From contig NC_079234.1 of NCBI RefSeq assembly GCF_028502605.1, positions 1,426,001 through 1,490,000 on the forward strand: a stretch of DNA of 64,000 nt, read 5' to 3'. The DNA comes from Trichoderma breve (Eukaryota; Ascomycota; Sordariomycetes; Hypocreales; Hypocreaceae). Under the pieces are notes generated by a model. That model was not told where the DNA came from. It ran no database searches and saw nothing but the letters and a program-made list of their open reading frames with translations. The translations under genes and the position numbers were made by a program. Positions 23,494 through 35,394 of the stretch are shown piece by piece; the stretch's first letter is position 1, and each line of letters begins with the position of its first letter.

Positions 23494-25566
23494 GGTAATC
23501 GTAATCGCTCGTGAAAAGGTAGTTGTGTTGGAATGAGTGCTACAGAAAATGGTCAGCCGGGGGAGTTGGACGGTTGGTCGGGCTGAAATACTCACTATGA
23601 AGAGGCTTGAACAGTAGATGCTGCCCGTCAGTGAATGAATGTGAAACGCAACAGTTCAAGCAGTGTATTGCGTTCAAGTCGTGTAGATTTTGGCGACAGA
23701 ACAAAGCCTAGTAGATGCACAGAGAGAGGTCGAGAGGATGAGGGAACCAGCCCGGTGGCGATGAAGATGAAGAGTATGAAGAAAGGAGAGTGGAAGGAAA
23801 GCTAGAAAAGAATGTGAAGCTACTAGAAAACGATTGGAAAGAAGCTTCAATATCTTTTCACACAAACACCATTGTTAGGCAAGACAATAAGAAAAAGAAA
23901 AGTGATGGGCAAATCCGAAAAGCACGCTGGAAGAAACGGTGTGGACAATCTGAAGAGAGAGGCTCAGCACTTCTTTATTAAGAACTACGCACCCAATCGA
24001 TGCCAACCACAACACGGCCGCTTGCCGCCCTCACGAGAGAAGCAAAGACAAAGCCCCTGCTGCTGAAACAAAGCACAGCTGGAGAAAAAGTAGCGCTCCT
24101 CTGACGCGCATCCAACAGATCATGGGGGCGCTCGCAGCAAACAGCTGGCCGTCGTCTCATTCACAGCTTCAGCCAAACACCCGCCAGCCTCCAAGGCCAA
24201 TCGTTTCCCGCAGAACCACTCCAGCAGGCCAGGGGCCAGAATAGAAAAATAGAAAAATATTAGCCGCGCCGAGAACAGCTTGTTTCATAAGCAATCCGGC
24301 CGCCATCAATGGCCGCGCTTGCAACTCCGATCAAGCTCCAGAGCTCCTAATCAGAGCCGCGATCCCACCTCACCTATGCAAGCCCTGTCAGAGACTACTG
24401 CCACGCCGAGGGTCTGCAAATAGCAGCATCGGGCCATGATGAGATAATGCGTCGTTTGACAAGATCCAATGAAGTCGCGGCGGCAAGCGGCCGAGAAACA
24501 GGCCATCCGTTGGGAGTCTTTGGTTCCATCTCAAGGCCGGGATTGTGAGGCGGGTTGATTGGCTGCGAATGCGCGTGTAAGTGTTTCAGCAGTTCTGCAG
24601 GCCCTGTGCTGAAGCGCTACTCCGGTACGTACCCACGGCACAATTACCAGCGATCAAAGGGCGTGAAGCAAGTACCAGTACTTAGCGCGAGGCAACTCTC
24701 GTCCCCGATGTTAACAACCTTTGGTGCGACCAAATATGGGAATGCTTGTGGCATCAACACACACGCACATTTTTGTAAATAAGAAAGTAAATAAAAATAA
24801 AGCTTATTACGTCTTTAGCCTTTCGACTATCCGTTGCAGAATCCAATGTCTCGGAAACGTTGGAGTTGCACTCGGTGCCGAACAGCTTTCCGGCACTGTA
24901 TCTGGCACTGTGTTGTTGGCTCGAGATTCAAGTCTCATGGCCGGAACAGGAACCGAAGTCGTTGGGTCTCATGCATCAAACTGCCGGGATGGATTCTTAA
25001 ATAGTCAATGCGCCCGGGATATTCAAAAAGGCAGCTCTCTCTATTTGAAAGCCTCTCTGCTCTTCTTTTAGTCCCGAGAACATGGGAGGAAAAGGAATAT
25101 GCAAGGCTGACCATGGCACTACCTATACCGAAGACCTTCTGGCACCTTCGGCAACGGGCTCGAATTCAACCTAGCCGCCGAGATTTGTACCGAATGCCTG
25201 GGTCGCAAACAGGGTTCGCATATCGAATGCGGAAGTCCCTGCATAGTTGCCCTCGACATCGGATGGTCATATAACGGCGATAGATCGTCAACTCAAGTAG
25301 CGAGACACGGCACACGTCGAGGGAGAGCACAGACGCAAGTACCCTCACGTAGTGTAAAGTATGAGGAGTTACAAGCCGGAATATATTAGTGGCTTTAGAT
25401 GGAATGCTTACGGACCCTAGCCACGGCATTCTCCGATTGGCTCTGAGGCCACTACCGTAAGTCCACGTAGATACTCGACGCGAACTAAAGCCTCTTCTTG
25501 ATCCATCCTCACATCCTCATCTGTATCATTCTTCACCAGTAGCAGTATCACTCCACTGTCGCTATC
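23494..25566. other. intergenic between two divergent genes
   Basis: About 2.1 kb shared upstream region of the minus-strand four-TM gene and the plus-strand SERF-like gene. Open frames at 24555-25274 look random; nothing else recognised. Confidence 0.45.
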
Positions 25567-25967
25567 ATGGCCCGCGGAAATCAGCGTGATTTGGCGCGAG
25601 AAAAAAACCAGAAGAATGCGGCTAAAAATGTGAGTCGATTTTGCATATAATTCTCAACAGGTGGACTAATTCGGTGTTATATCTTTACAGAAAGGCGGCA
25701 ATAAGAAAGACGGCTACGAGCAAGCAAAATCCAAGTTGAGCGATGCCGAAAAGATGCGGCAGAAGCAAGCCAAAGGTCCGAACAACCAAATCTACCCAAT
25801 ACCTCTCACGAACCAGTCAACTTACCAAGGCAACAGCCAATGCCGAGAAAGAGCTAGCGGCAGCAAAGGCATTACAAGAGAAAAGGGACGCAAAAGCGAA
25901 GAAACCGACTGAATTGGGCGCTTCAGCTTTGGATGTTACTGGACATGCAAATAACCCAACAGCATAG
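25567..25967 (+). CDS. small SERF/4F5-family protein, 3 exons
   Basis: 92-aa highly charged protein. Exons 25567-25629, 25691-25775 and 25837-25967 (279 nt). The N-terminus MARGNQRDLAREKNQKNAAK matches the 4F5/SERF signature (M-x-RGNQRDLAR-x-KN), a family linked in animals and yeast to protein aggregation and to RNA binding. KGGNKKDGYEQAKSKLSDAE and a Lys/Ala helix (EKELAAAKALQEKRDAKAKK) follow. The second intron has a GTCCGA donor; without it the frame still runs to a stop with an unrelated tail, so the C-terminus is the less certain part. Confidence 0.75.
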
Positions 25968-26409
25968 CAAGAGATGGAAGAAAACACGGCACGGCGAAAT
26001 CAGGCGCTCCTTGAGACTTTGACAATACGGCGCAAATTTGGGACGATCTAGGTGAAGAGGGGGAAGCGTTTTTTGGCTTAACCAGGTATAGCCATGGATA
26101 ATAGCGAAATTGATATTTTGTTGCGGCATTGCTATTATTATTCTAGCAAAAAAAGTTCGACCTTTGTGTCCCTTTTTTCCCCTTGTAATTTACTAATTGC
26201 TTGTGACATCGCTACGGCTAGGCCTCTTCATTACCAACCCATTACATGCATATAACAGTATTAGCAGATACTTGATTCCAAATTGAGCAATCACATAATT
26301 AATCTAGATTTGTAAATGTTGGCTTAGCAGTTATTTAATGCTGATATGTTGCGAGCGAGCGGTATCGTATAGAAGCACAGGTTTATATCAGGGGCTAGTA
26401 TATCAAAAG

Positions 26410-26444
<35 letters not shown>
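26410..26444. repeat. poly(A) homopolymer tract, about 35 bp
   Basis: Uninterrupted A run directly visible in the gap between the SERF-like gene and the next membrane protein. Length is prone to sequencing error. No target-site duplication or retroelement remnant was seen beside it. Confidence 0.85.
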
Positions 26445-26446
<2 letters not shown>

Positions 26447-27078
26447 CCACAAAGTGGTATTGTTAAAAAGCGCGTCGTACATACTAGATAGGGTATCCGC
26501 GTGATGCGCAATCCTTGTGTGTAAATTTTTGAGAGGAAGAAATTGTTTTTACTTTTTGAAGCACCTTTGCGGTAAAAAAAACCCTTACTGACTGGTGATG
26601 CATCTGTCGTAAAGCCATATAGTAAATTCACAAACTACAGTGAAATCACCAATGTACCTATGTAAGTTTCGAATCATAGAGACTCTGCTTAACAACGGAC
26701 ACTATATATTATATACACTCTATTTCATATCAATGCAGCCTCTAAATTGCATCTACTCTGATTCATATAGCAAACTGCTCATTTATTATTTTCGTTTTTA
26801 TTCTCCAGGGTAAGGTAGTCTTAGTACCTTAGTACTCCGTAATCATTCAGCAGATGAAACTTTCCTCAAACATGTGACTAAGCAGGTAAGTTGGCTACAG
26901 ATACGCCGTGCTTTTGATTCGTCACATGCACCCCGCCGCGATTAGATAACACCACAAGGCTGCAGATATGTTGACGCCACCTGGACTTTTGGCTTCTCAG
27001 CCTTGTCCATCTCTCGCTGGCCACTTTGCCCTTTCACCTACTCACCCATGCTTTGTTAAGCGGAGTGTGGCGTTCAAA

Positions 27079-28191
27079 ATGGCAATCTCTTGGGATTCGT
27101 GAGTACATAACTGTTAAACTATGCATACTGGAGGAAATACTAATCCTTTCAATCATAGCATCCGCGCATTTGTCCTTTTCTTTGGGCCTATGCTGCTCCC
27201 AAAGGCCATCTCCTACTATCGCAGCGTCCGAGCAGCTCCCAAACGACATGGCCTCTCCGTGCAACCCCTTCCGCCGATGATTCGTGTAGTTGTCTTTATG
27301 CTCTACTTCTTTGCGTTTCTACTTGTCGTGAAAACACTACCGGCCGCTTCACCAGAGAACATATTCACCAAGACTCAAAGCCGACTGCAAATACCGGTCG
27401 ATGTGCTGTTCAACCGTGTATCGGCTTTACGACCTGAAAATGCCTTCACGGCGTGGGATCATACCCTGAGATCCAAGTTTGTCAACTTGGAAAGCCGGCT
27501 GCTGTATTTCCAGTACGGCCCGGAGGTGCTAGCCGAATGTATCTTCTGCACAGCCGATGAACCCAAGAGCTACTTCTACTATGCTCTTCCTTCAATATTG
27601 TGGCCACACATTGGCAACCTGATCATCCTCGCCATCGTCACAAGTCCATCAGTGACAGGAAAATACGGCTCGCAATGGAGAACGACGGCGACAATTTGTT
27701 CTGGCATTCTCGCTGGGCTGGAGGTGTACTTTGTCAGCTCTTACAATTACCAGGCCAACTCGAGGGCGCTTCGGCTTAACGACTTGGACTTCTTTTACTG
27801 GACGATGCGAAGCTACCGATTTGTTGCTCTTGCGGCACTAGATGCGGCCATTGCATATGTTTTATACCTTTCATCTACCAATCGTGCATTTGTGCTACCC
27901 CCATCTCCGGCGGAACGGATTGAGCTTGTCAACCGAGCACTTGTAGCTGCCAGGAGCAAGGTGAATGCAGCTGGAATAGTGAAGAACACAATCATGCGCG
28001 ATGAAGATCTACGGTCGCGCTCCCAAGCCTATTGGCAGCATGAGGTCCGGCTGATGGGTGAGGTGATGGAGGAGCGAGAGGTCATTGATGGCGTAAACGA
28101 CGCCTTGAGCAACAGGATTGATATCCAAAACATTACGAGGGATGCAGAGACATACACTCAGAACGTCCTGCGACCAATGCAACAAGAATAG
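27079..28191 (+). CDS. conserved fungal multi-pass membrane protein
   Basis: 350 aa from two exons, 27079-27098 (20 nt) and 27159-28191. Starts MAISWDSIRAFVLFFGPMLL. Hydrophobic spans appear at about residues 8-22, 50-70 (IRVVVFMLYFFAFLLVVKTL), 160-185 (PSILWPHIGNLIILAIVTSP), 195-212 (TICSGILAGLEVYFVSSY) and 240-258 (FVALAALDAAIAYVLYL). The last 90 residues are soluble and helical. A Cys pair in the motif CIFCTADEPKSYFYYALP may be conserved. I do not recognise a named family. Convergent with RUD3, the stops being 150 bp apart. Confidence 0.8.
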
Positions 28192-28341
28192 AGACCTGGC
28201 ATAGCATAGCATTTCATATACGCATTTGTTTTGTGTTCATCTTCCACTTTAGTTGCATTTCATCTACAATCTTTGAGTCATTTCGTCGATGCCGAAATAT
28301 GTATTGCGCTGTAAAATATCTATCATTGTCTAATAGCTACA

Positions 28342-30173
28342 TCAAGACCTAGATTCTGGACGCCCTATTGTCACACCTGCAGTTGCTACGCTACTTGTGC
28401 TGCCTTTTCTTGAGGGGCCATCGCTGGTTCCCTCTTGTGCACTACGTTCCAGAAAGCCAGCCCAGAGCTCCGCTAGGGACTCCCGGTCTCTTGCAGATGA
28501 AGGCTCGGAGAATATATCGGCACTTAGTGATGGTGAGCTAGGAGTGCGCTGGAAGGGCGAGAGAGGAAGACGAAGACTGTTCGTAGACCCTCCCGGACGA
28601 GCAAGTCCAGCTTGTTCGCGTTGTTCGTCAGTCCAGTTCAGGTAGCCGGCCATGACTTGCAAAACTTGGAAGCGCTTGGCGTCGCCTCGGTCTAGTGTGA
28701 GGAAATGGAGTAAATGATTTGTGACGACTTGTCTGTTGATATATATTAGTATGACTGTCATATTCTTTCAATAGGGGATAGTGCTTACCTGTCAACGTTG
28801 TCTTCTGGTTTTGTCTTTTTGAGATATCTCAGGGCTTTGGTGAGGTGGTCATTTAGCACGATAGCCTCGTGTCGCAACTTTCCGATGAGAAGATTCTTCT
28901 CTTTGACCTCCTTCTCAAAGGGAACGGTGCGCTCGAGTTCCTTGACGAGCTCGGCCTTGGCTTCTTGTGCTTCTGTAGCTTTCGCGACAGCTTCCTGTAC
29001 CAATTTCTTCTGCTCTTGGAGCTGGGCTTCACTGGTCTCAACTAAGTCGCGAAGCTCCTTCTTTCGGGCATCTTGGATCTCTCGTAGCGCATTTTGAAGG
29101 TTGTCGATTAGTGTCGCCTGGCTATCGCGCTCGGCGGCAGCCGCCTCGTATCCTTCTCTTAACCCGACAACTTCTTCCTCCAGCTCGGCAACTTTGTCTC
29201 CAAGGTTCTCTTTGATAGAACGCTCCTCCATGGCAATGACCTCCCATTCGCCCATGGCATTGGAGGTTGTCTCCATCTCCTCCTTGAGATGCTGGATGGA
29301 CCTAATGAGCTCTTCCCTCTCCTTCCCCCAATTGTTTGCAGACAAGTTATTGCGACTTCGGAGTGTCGTAAGCTCTCGTGTGGCATCTTGGAGCTCTTCT
29401 CGAACCTTTGCCAAGCTCTCGCTGGACGACTCTGCTGCATTTCGAAGCTCCTCGTTTTGCGCCTCAAGCTCTTCTATGTGTTCTTTTGCCTCTTCTAGCT
29501 CGGCCTTGTCTCGCTTAAGTCGGTCACTCAGAGTCTCCTTAATCTTCTCGACTCGCCCAAGTAGTGTCTGGTATTGCTCCTCGGCGGTCTCTCTTGCGGC
29601 ATTGCTGTCTTCTAGTTCCGCCTGCAATTGTGACACCTCAGCCTGGTGATTCTCTTGAATGCTTTCCAGTTGTTTTCGCAGCTGCTCAACCTCGACTCGG
29701 AGGGCCTCTCGCTCTTTACTCATGGCTTCTAGCTTGGCCGATGTGTCGGATTCGCCGTCGGGTTGCTGCGCAGGCGCATGCGGCTCAGGAAGATCGTGGT
29801 TCGACGGCGCTACTGGGTGTCCGTTGGTCTCGCTCTTTGGCTCTTCGGTGTTGTCGACATTACTCGTACTTGGGATTTCCTAGCAACGTGATTAGCGCGA
29901 TTATACAGAAATCGAAGCTTCAGCACTGGCTTACGGCGGTCGTGGGAGTGTCTGGCTCGTCGTCTAGCTCGTCCTTGTCGATTCTGGCATCGCCGTTGCT
30001 CGTCTGCGCCGGCTCCTTGCTCTTGTTCGCATTCTTCTTTTTCTTGTTGTTCTTCTTCTTTGCCGCTGTCCCATCACTAGCTTTAGCATACGACATCCCG
30101 CCAGCTCTCGTGAGAATCACGACTAACCTGAATTGGACGCTAGGCTGGGCTCCGTGGCCGCTGTCGACGACAT
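28342..30173 (-). CDS. RUD3: Rud3-like cis-Golgi golgin with GRAB domain
   Basis: 557-aa coiled-coil tether of the cis-Golgi. Exons in transcript order: 30173-30128, 30080-29935, 29879-28789, 28732-28342 (1674 nt). A polar N-terminus has a Lys-rich cluster (AAKKKNNKKKKNANKSKEP). A continuous coiled coil follows from about residue 115 to 425 (EALRVEVEQLRKQLESIQEN and similar). Residues from about 428 match the GRIP-related Arf-binding (GRAB) domain, VVTNHLLHFLTLDRGDAKRF then QVLQVMAGYLNWTDEQRE, which in yeast binds Arf1-GTP. A Ser/Pro-rich tail ends the protein. Antisense open frames over the coiled coil are codon shadows. Confidence 0.88.
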
Positions 30174-30982
30174 GGTAGGCAGGTGTTAAAGAGGTTGCAT
30201 GCGGCTCGCTGCGATGTCTCTGGGCGACTCCAAGGCCCTTATATCGCGCCCTCGTACGAGTATCTCTGGCGCAAGGGCGTGCGGGATTGCCAAATCAGCG
30301 ATCGAGCTCCTCCGCGGCGTCGACTCCGATTCGTCTATTCGATGCTGCGGATACTCGTATAGCTGAAGCTGAGGTTTGAGGTGGCGATGCGGCCTCGACC
30401 TGCTGAGGGAGCAATTGAGACAGCGGGCCAAAAATAGAGAGACAGACAAGGGTTCTCAACACTTCTAGAAGGATTGGACACGCGTGAGAGAGGCGGCTTG
30501 CAGAAGACAAGTGTTCCAATACGAGACTATCGTGGGATACGAGGCCCTGGTGCAGATTGTCGTACGTATCCCCATGCCGCATTCGGTCGGCGGGCTTAGT
30601 CATCACGATTTTCCCTTATCAAAGTCCTCCACTTCCGCGGGCTTTTTTCATTTTTTTTTTCTTCTTTTCTCTTCATCTTACAATATCTTCGCCATCACAC
30701 TAATGAAGGAGATCATACCACTAATGGCTTTTTCACAATCTCGCGCGAAGTAGATAATCTCGCCTTTTATAATCCCGTTGCTTGCTCAATAATCTCACGA
30801 GCGCGACGGGTTCGCTTATGTGCGAACATATTTGGATACGACATTTTTCTTTCTTTCACAGAGGGAAGAGAATGAGTTTTTGTCAAGATAAAGTGCACTT
30901 GTATTTTATTAAACCACTGCGCCGTAATGAACCTGCCGAGTGTGAAATCAAATATATGTATAATAATCACCGATTATTGGGC

Positions 30983-32208
30983 TCAAGCCTTGGTCTTCCT
31001 CGTCCTTGTCGTCGTCGACTTGGTGGCCTTGGCCTTGGCTGCCTTCTTGGGAGTGGCAGCCGATTTTGTCTTCGCCGGGGCCTTTTCTGTTGAATCTTCC
31101 TCCGTCTCTTCAGCAGGCTTCTCTTCCTCCGGGGCTACCTCTGGAGCAGCCTCAATCGCCTTGACCTTCTCTCCATTCTCAATCGCCGCGGCAATAGGTG
31201 CAGGAACCTTCTTGAGCTCTGGCGCCTCAAACTCGTAACCCAACTCCTTGAGCTTGGCAGCCTTCTTTGCCCGGTTACCTCGCTCCTTTGCAACCTTGGC
31301 TTCCCAGGCCGACTCAGTCAGAGGCTTTTCCAACTGGATACCAGCCATCTTATTCCACGGCACCTTCTTGAATCTTCTGTTCGCTCCCTTGAACAAGTCG
31401 TCATGTACCTGGTCCTTGGAGAGAACCTTGCATTTCAAAATGTGTCCAAACAACAGATAGTTGTCCATCGTCTTTGAGACAATCTCGGCAGTGCTGGCCT
31501 CGTTAAATTCGACAAAGGCAAAGTGCTTGCTGGCGCCAGTCTTCTTGTTGCGTGATAGACGCAGCCGGGAGATGGGGCCGAATTGAGACAGGTATTGCTT
31601 CATTTCGTATTCGTAGAAACCATGGGGTATTCGGCCAATGTAAACAACGCCAGGCTCTTCCTTTGAAGCCTTGATCGACTTCTGAACATCTTTGGAGACC
31701 TTGGGGATCTTGCCAACGTCCTGACCGGGTTGGAATCCTTCGTCATTGATGGGGGCTTCTTCTTCCGGGTCAATGTTGACGGCCAGAGCCTGAAGGTTAC
31801 CCTCATCTTCTTGTCCCTCAGACTCGGAATCTTCATCCATGTCAATCACATCTTGCTTCTTTTCTTCTTCTTCTTTCTTCTTCTCCTCCTTCTTAGTCTT
31901 TGGTGACTTGGCTACCTTGGGTGACTTGGCTGCCTTGGTCTCCACATCTTCCTTCTTGGAGGATTTCTGCTTCTTCAGCACAACGGGAGAAGGCTCTTCA
32001 GCGGCTGCGATGAAATATATATCAGCATGAGGTGGAGGTAAGTCAATTCGAGTCGCTGGCCATACCCTTTCTCTTGCCCTTTGGGGTGCTGTCAGGCTTT
32101 ACGGCGTCGGTGGTTTTCGGTGACGCAACTATACACAATTAGATGAAGGTCGTTTAAAATAGCCGTAAAATAATTCTTACCCGCTCTATTGCGAAGTACT
32201 CGCGCCAT
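30983..32208 (-). CDS. NOP15: Nop15/NIFK-like nucleolar RRM protein
   Basis: 370-aa nucleolar protein for 60S pre-ribosome maturation (pre-rRNA ITS2 region). Exons in transcript order: 32208-32181 (28 nt), 32128-32066, 32004-30983 (1113 nt). An acidic/lysine N-terminus (KTKKEEKKKEEEEKKQDVID) precedes one RRM at about residues 147-225 with RNP2 VVYIGRIP and RNP1 KHFAFVEF. The family's basic segment FKGANRRFKKVPWNKMAG follows, and an Ala/Lys tail ends RTRKTKA. The single RRM with this C-terminal neighbour fits Nop15/NIFK rather than a general hnRNP. Divergent from SMN. Confidence 0.88.
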
Positions 32209-32725
32209 GATGTGGACTGTGATGTTTTGTCGTACCTTGAAGGCGATGGGCGAATCGTCGCAAACTTGCGTCCCAAAAAAAATTACTGGAAAATTTACAA
32301 TTCTGCCGTTTTTCTTGGGCGGTGAAAGCGCCGAACATGCGCCATTGGTGGGGGGTTCATGTCCACTAACAGCCGCTATGCCGGTTTCAGTAACAAGCTC
32401 TGTCGATAATTCAGGGCACTTTTTATCAATGATGATTGTCCAGGGTACGCTTGAAGTGTTGAGGAAGGATATCAAGATTTCAACAAATAATTATCGACTT
32501 GGCCGTGTGAATACCCTCTGTAAGTTGGTGTTGATTTATTTCTTAGTAATTGGCTTCATAGGGAATCCAGTGCAGCGTTCACGTAAAAGCTTGATGAATA
32601 AATTGTACTTCTTGCGCTGCTCAACTAGGCTTAGGTCGTTGCGTTTGGCAGCTCCTTCTTCCATTCACTCTTTTCATCTCTCTACCTTACCAACCTCAAT
32701 ATTCAAACTTCGCATTTTCATCACA
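32209..32725. promoter_or_regulatory. divergent promoter region between NOP15 and SMN
   Basis: 517-bp gap between two start codons pointing apart; both genes serve RNP assembly. No TATA seen. A CT-rich stretch (TTCATCTCTCTACCTTACC near 32672-32690) lies before the SMN start. Confidence 0.4.
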
Positions 32726-33527
32726 ATGAATATGGATGAAGCCGATACTCACCACGAAGAAGTCTGGGACGACTCTCTCCTGATCGATTCCTGGAACCAG
32801 GCTCTGAAGGAGTACAAAGTAAGGCCCTGACAAAATGAGACAGAGAGGCATTGCCTTAACCAGAGTAGAAATACCACAGCATCCATGCAAAAGGCGGCAA
32901 CATCCGAGACTTGGGAGAAGCCGACGCTAGTTCATCCAATAAGTGTGTCTACCTATCTCATCCCAGGCTCAATGGTTGTCTGGTTTGATGTTGACGCTGA
33001 ATATAGGGTCACAGAGGCTCTCAAAGTGGACGAATCAGGCAGTCAACCAGTGGCCGAGACCGTGACCGAGACCGAGAAACACGTCGAGGAACTGCCGAGC
33101 AACGACGCTGATGCAGCAATGAACGTATGTTTCGACGCACAGGCTAAGAAACCAACCGTCTATCATCTGCAAAGATCCTGCTCCTGTCATGGCTATTTGG
33201 AAATTTCAGCTTACCAAAGAATTGTAGGATTCCTCTGAGCAGCATAGCTCACAACCGGGGCACGGCTTAAGCTCCATCCCTAACGCGTTTCCGTCTCAGG
33301 CAATCCTTGGCACAGGTCAGTAACATGAGCGAGCAAGGCGATACCCCTGTTCTTATCCGATGTTCCTTGAAGATGCCGCACTGACACTGGGGAAACTTTC
33401 CGAGCTGCGATTAACAGTGCGCGATGACAATCTGAAAAAGCTCCTCATGTCATGGTACTACGCTGGCTATTATACCGGCCTGTTTGAGGGGCAGCAGCAA
33501 GCACAGCAGCAGGCACCGCAGCCCTGA
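32726..33527 (+). CDS. SMN1: SMN (survival of motor neuron) orthologue
   Basis: 136-aa core protein of the Sm-ring assembly complex. Exons: 32726-32818, 32869-32942, 33007-33124, 33300-33315 (16-nt microexon), 33418-33527 (411 nt, in frame). The N-terminal Gemin2-binding helix is WDDSLLIDSWNQALKEYKKY at residues 14-33. The middle is acidic and variable. The C-terminal YG-box LKKLLMSWYYAGYYTGLFEG lies at residues 106-125, followed by a Gln-rich tail. No Tudor domain is present, as in Schizosaccharomyces pombe Smn1. Spliced this way both signature motifs are complete and in one frame. Confidence 0.9.
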
Positions 33528-35394
33528 CCCGGACCACGTTAAATGAAGCTGGGCCCGTCCGTCGGTGTCGACTAACTGATCGCGGGGAGAGGAACTGCTG
33601 CGCCACAGTTGAATGGTGAAGCTGGGGTGGAAACACTGCGACAAATGGTGTTCCACAGCCCTGCTAGTACGGCAACCGTTGCGATGCTTTGGGCCTTTGG
33701 CGTCTCAGGATGGCGCTGGTGGAAACAACGTGTCAGTGCATTTCCAATTTATCTCAATGCATGGATGTTTGGTCAAGCTCTACCGATTTCAGCCACGCTG
33801 CGAACCGATAGCTTCTTATCGGATCATTTGTTTCATGTTGAATAGTGGTCGGAACGGATAAGGCTTCTGCATTATGGAATTCGTGATAAAGCCACTACTA
33901 GAATTACGCGTTTGTTTGATCTCACGTCTGGACCAAAGATGATACTCGTCTTGCAGCGAATCGTTGCGGCTCAACACTGCATGCTATTCTTCTTTCCTTT
34001 CCGCCTCTTTCTTACCTCTTTCTTCAACCATCTGCATTCTGCAGGCTACAATTTGATTATTAACTCTTTTGGCTGTCATTGTGGGGATTCTGCGGGCGGA
34101 CAGGTTCTAGGCTCCAGGCCCCAAGCTTTCTCTCCTTGCTGTCAGTCTGGTAGCGAAGGAGCCTTAAATTGAAGGGAGAAAGATCGCTAGGTCGCGTTTC
34201 GATAGATCCGGTGAAGGCAACCCAAGTCGGGAAGACCAAGTCGAGATCGCATTGACTCCCTAGGATTACAAAAGCGACAAGCTACCGATGGGAAATGCGC
34301 TACGGCCCTGTCCCCGGCCCATCTGGAAGCCGTGTTTCACCCTCCACAATAGCGGTTTGAGGTTCCTCGCGACTAGTTTGGCCTCGAGCGCTTGACAATT
34401 GTTCTGACCTCAACCCCTTATAGCAGACAATTGTGACCTGTCCATGCTATTTCGGGCGTAATTGGAAGTTTGCGGCCTCCAGCGTTGATGTAGCCACCAA
34501 CTCTGAGTCTGCTTCTGCGTTGACGATGGCTTTTTCTTTAAGGGACGTTTCTGGCTTATGAAATGGCGCTAGTCGCATGAAATTAATATCAGAGTTGATA
34601 TTGCGCATTACTCAGGCCATACTGAAAAGGAAAATGAATGCCCGACTGATATTAGCACCTCACCTAAAGAAGTCTGGAAAAGAGCACGGCAATGCGCAGT
34701 GCCGTGCACTCTTTATTTGCCGTATCCGGGGGTGCTCTGCATTGCATCTCCACCACCTTCTCGCTTGCTGAGCATCATACAGGGGCTTAACGTGGCGACC
34801 GATAACCAAACGCAGCTGATTCACGGTTAAGAAAATGCTTCAATAGAGCTACACATGCATATGGCTCTCAAGAAACATGCAGCTTTCTTGTGGTCCAAGG
34901 CCCTAGCCGCTGAACCGGGGTTGGTGACTGGGCCACGCCAAAACATCGCCAAACGCCACTCGAGACAACTCTGTTACAGGTTTCTCCTTGACCCCCTGCA
35001 AACCACCAAATGCGCAAAGCAGCACGGAGCGCCGCTGATTCGGAAGCATCGAGCCCCGGAATACAACTCTTTAGCTCGGAAACGGGGGGTTCAAGGGTCT
35101 GGTTCCATCAGACAGAAATGGCTGGCCCTATGCTTGGCCGCATGGCGTCTTGACAGATAAAATGTCTAGCCCTCCCCGAGTCGAGTAAAACATTCTTTCG
35201 TTTCCTCATCACTAGTCTCCAATTGTTTCGGCAGTTGCTCTCTTTCTCTCTTTTTTTCTGTTTCCTTTCCATTCGCTTCACGAGCAGGCCCTCGCCATAC
35301 CAGCCCTTTAAACTTGGTTGATTCAAGTATTTCGACAGCTCTCCTTTTTTACGTGTACAAGTCAGATTTTCAATAATTCACCCACACCGTCAAG
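33528..35394. other. intergenic between SMN and cupredoxin gene
   Basis: About 1.9 kb. Short open frames only, none with a recognisable domain. The last 200 bp are CT-rich (35220-35290), consistent with the promoter and 5' UTR of the strongly expressed type of secreted-protein gene that follows. Confidence 0.45.

Noticed and set aside
26395..26631. Minus-strand frame ending in a Phe run
   Set aside because: The run is the 35-bp poly(A) tract read in reverse.
29101..29649. 182-codon Ser-rich frame on the plus strand over RUD3
   Set aside because: It is the antisense shadow of the Glu/Leu-rich coiled coil; no domain and no start context.
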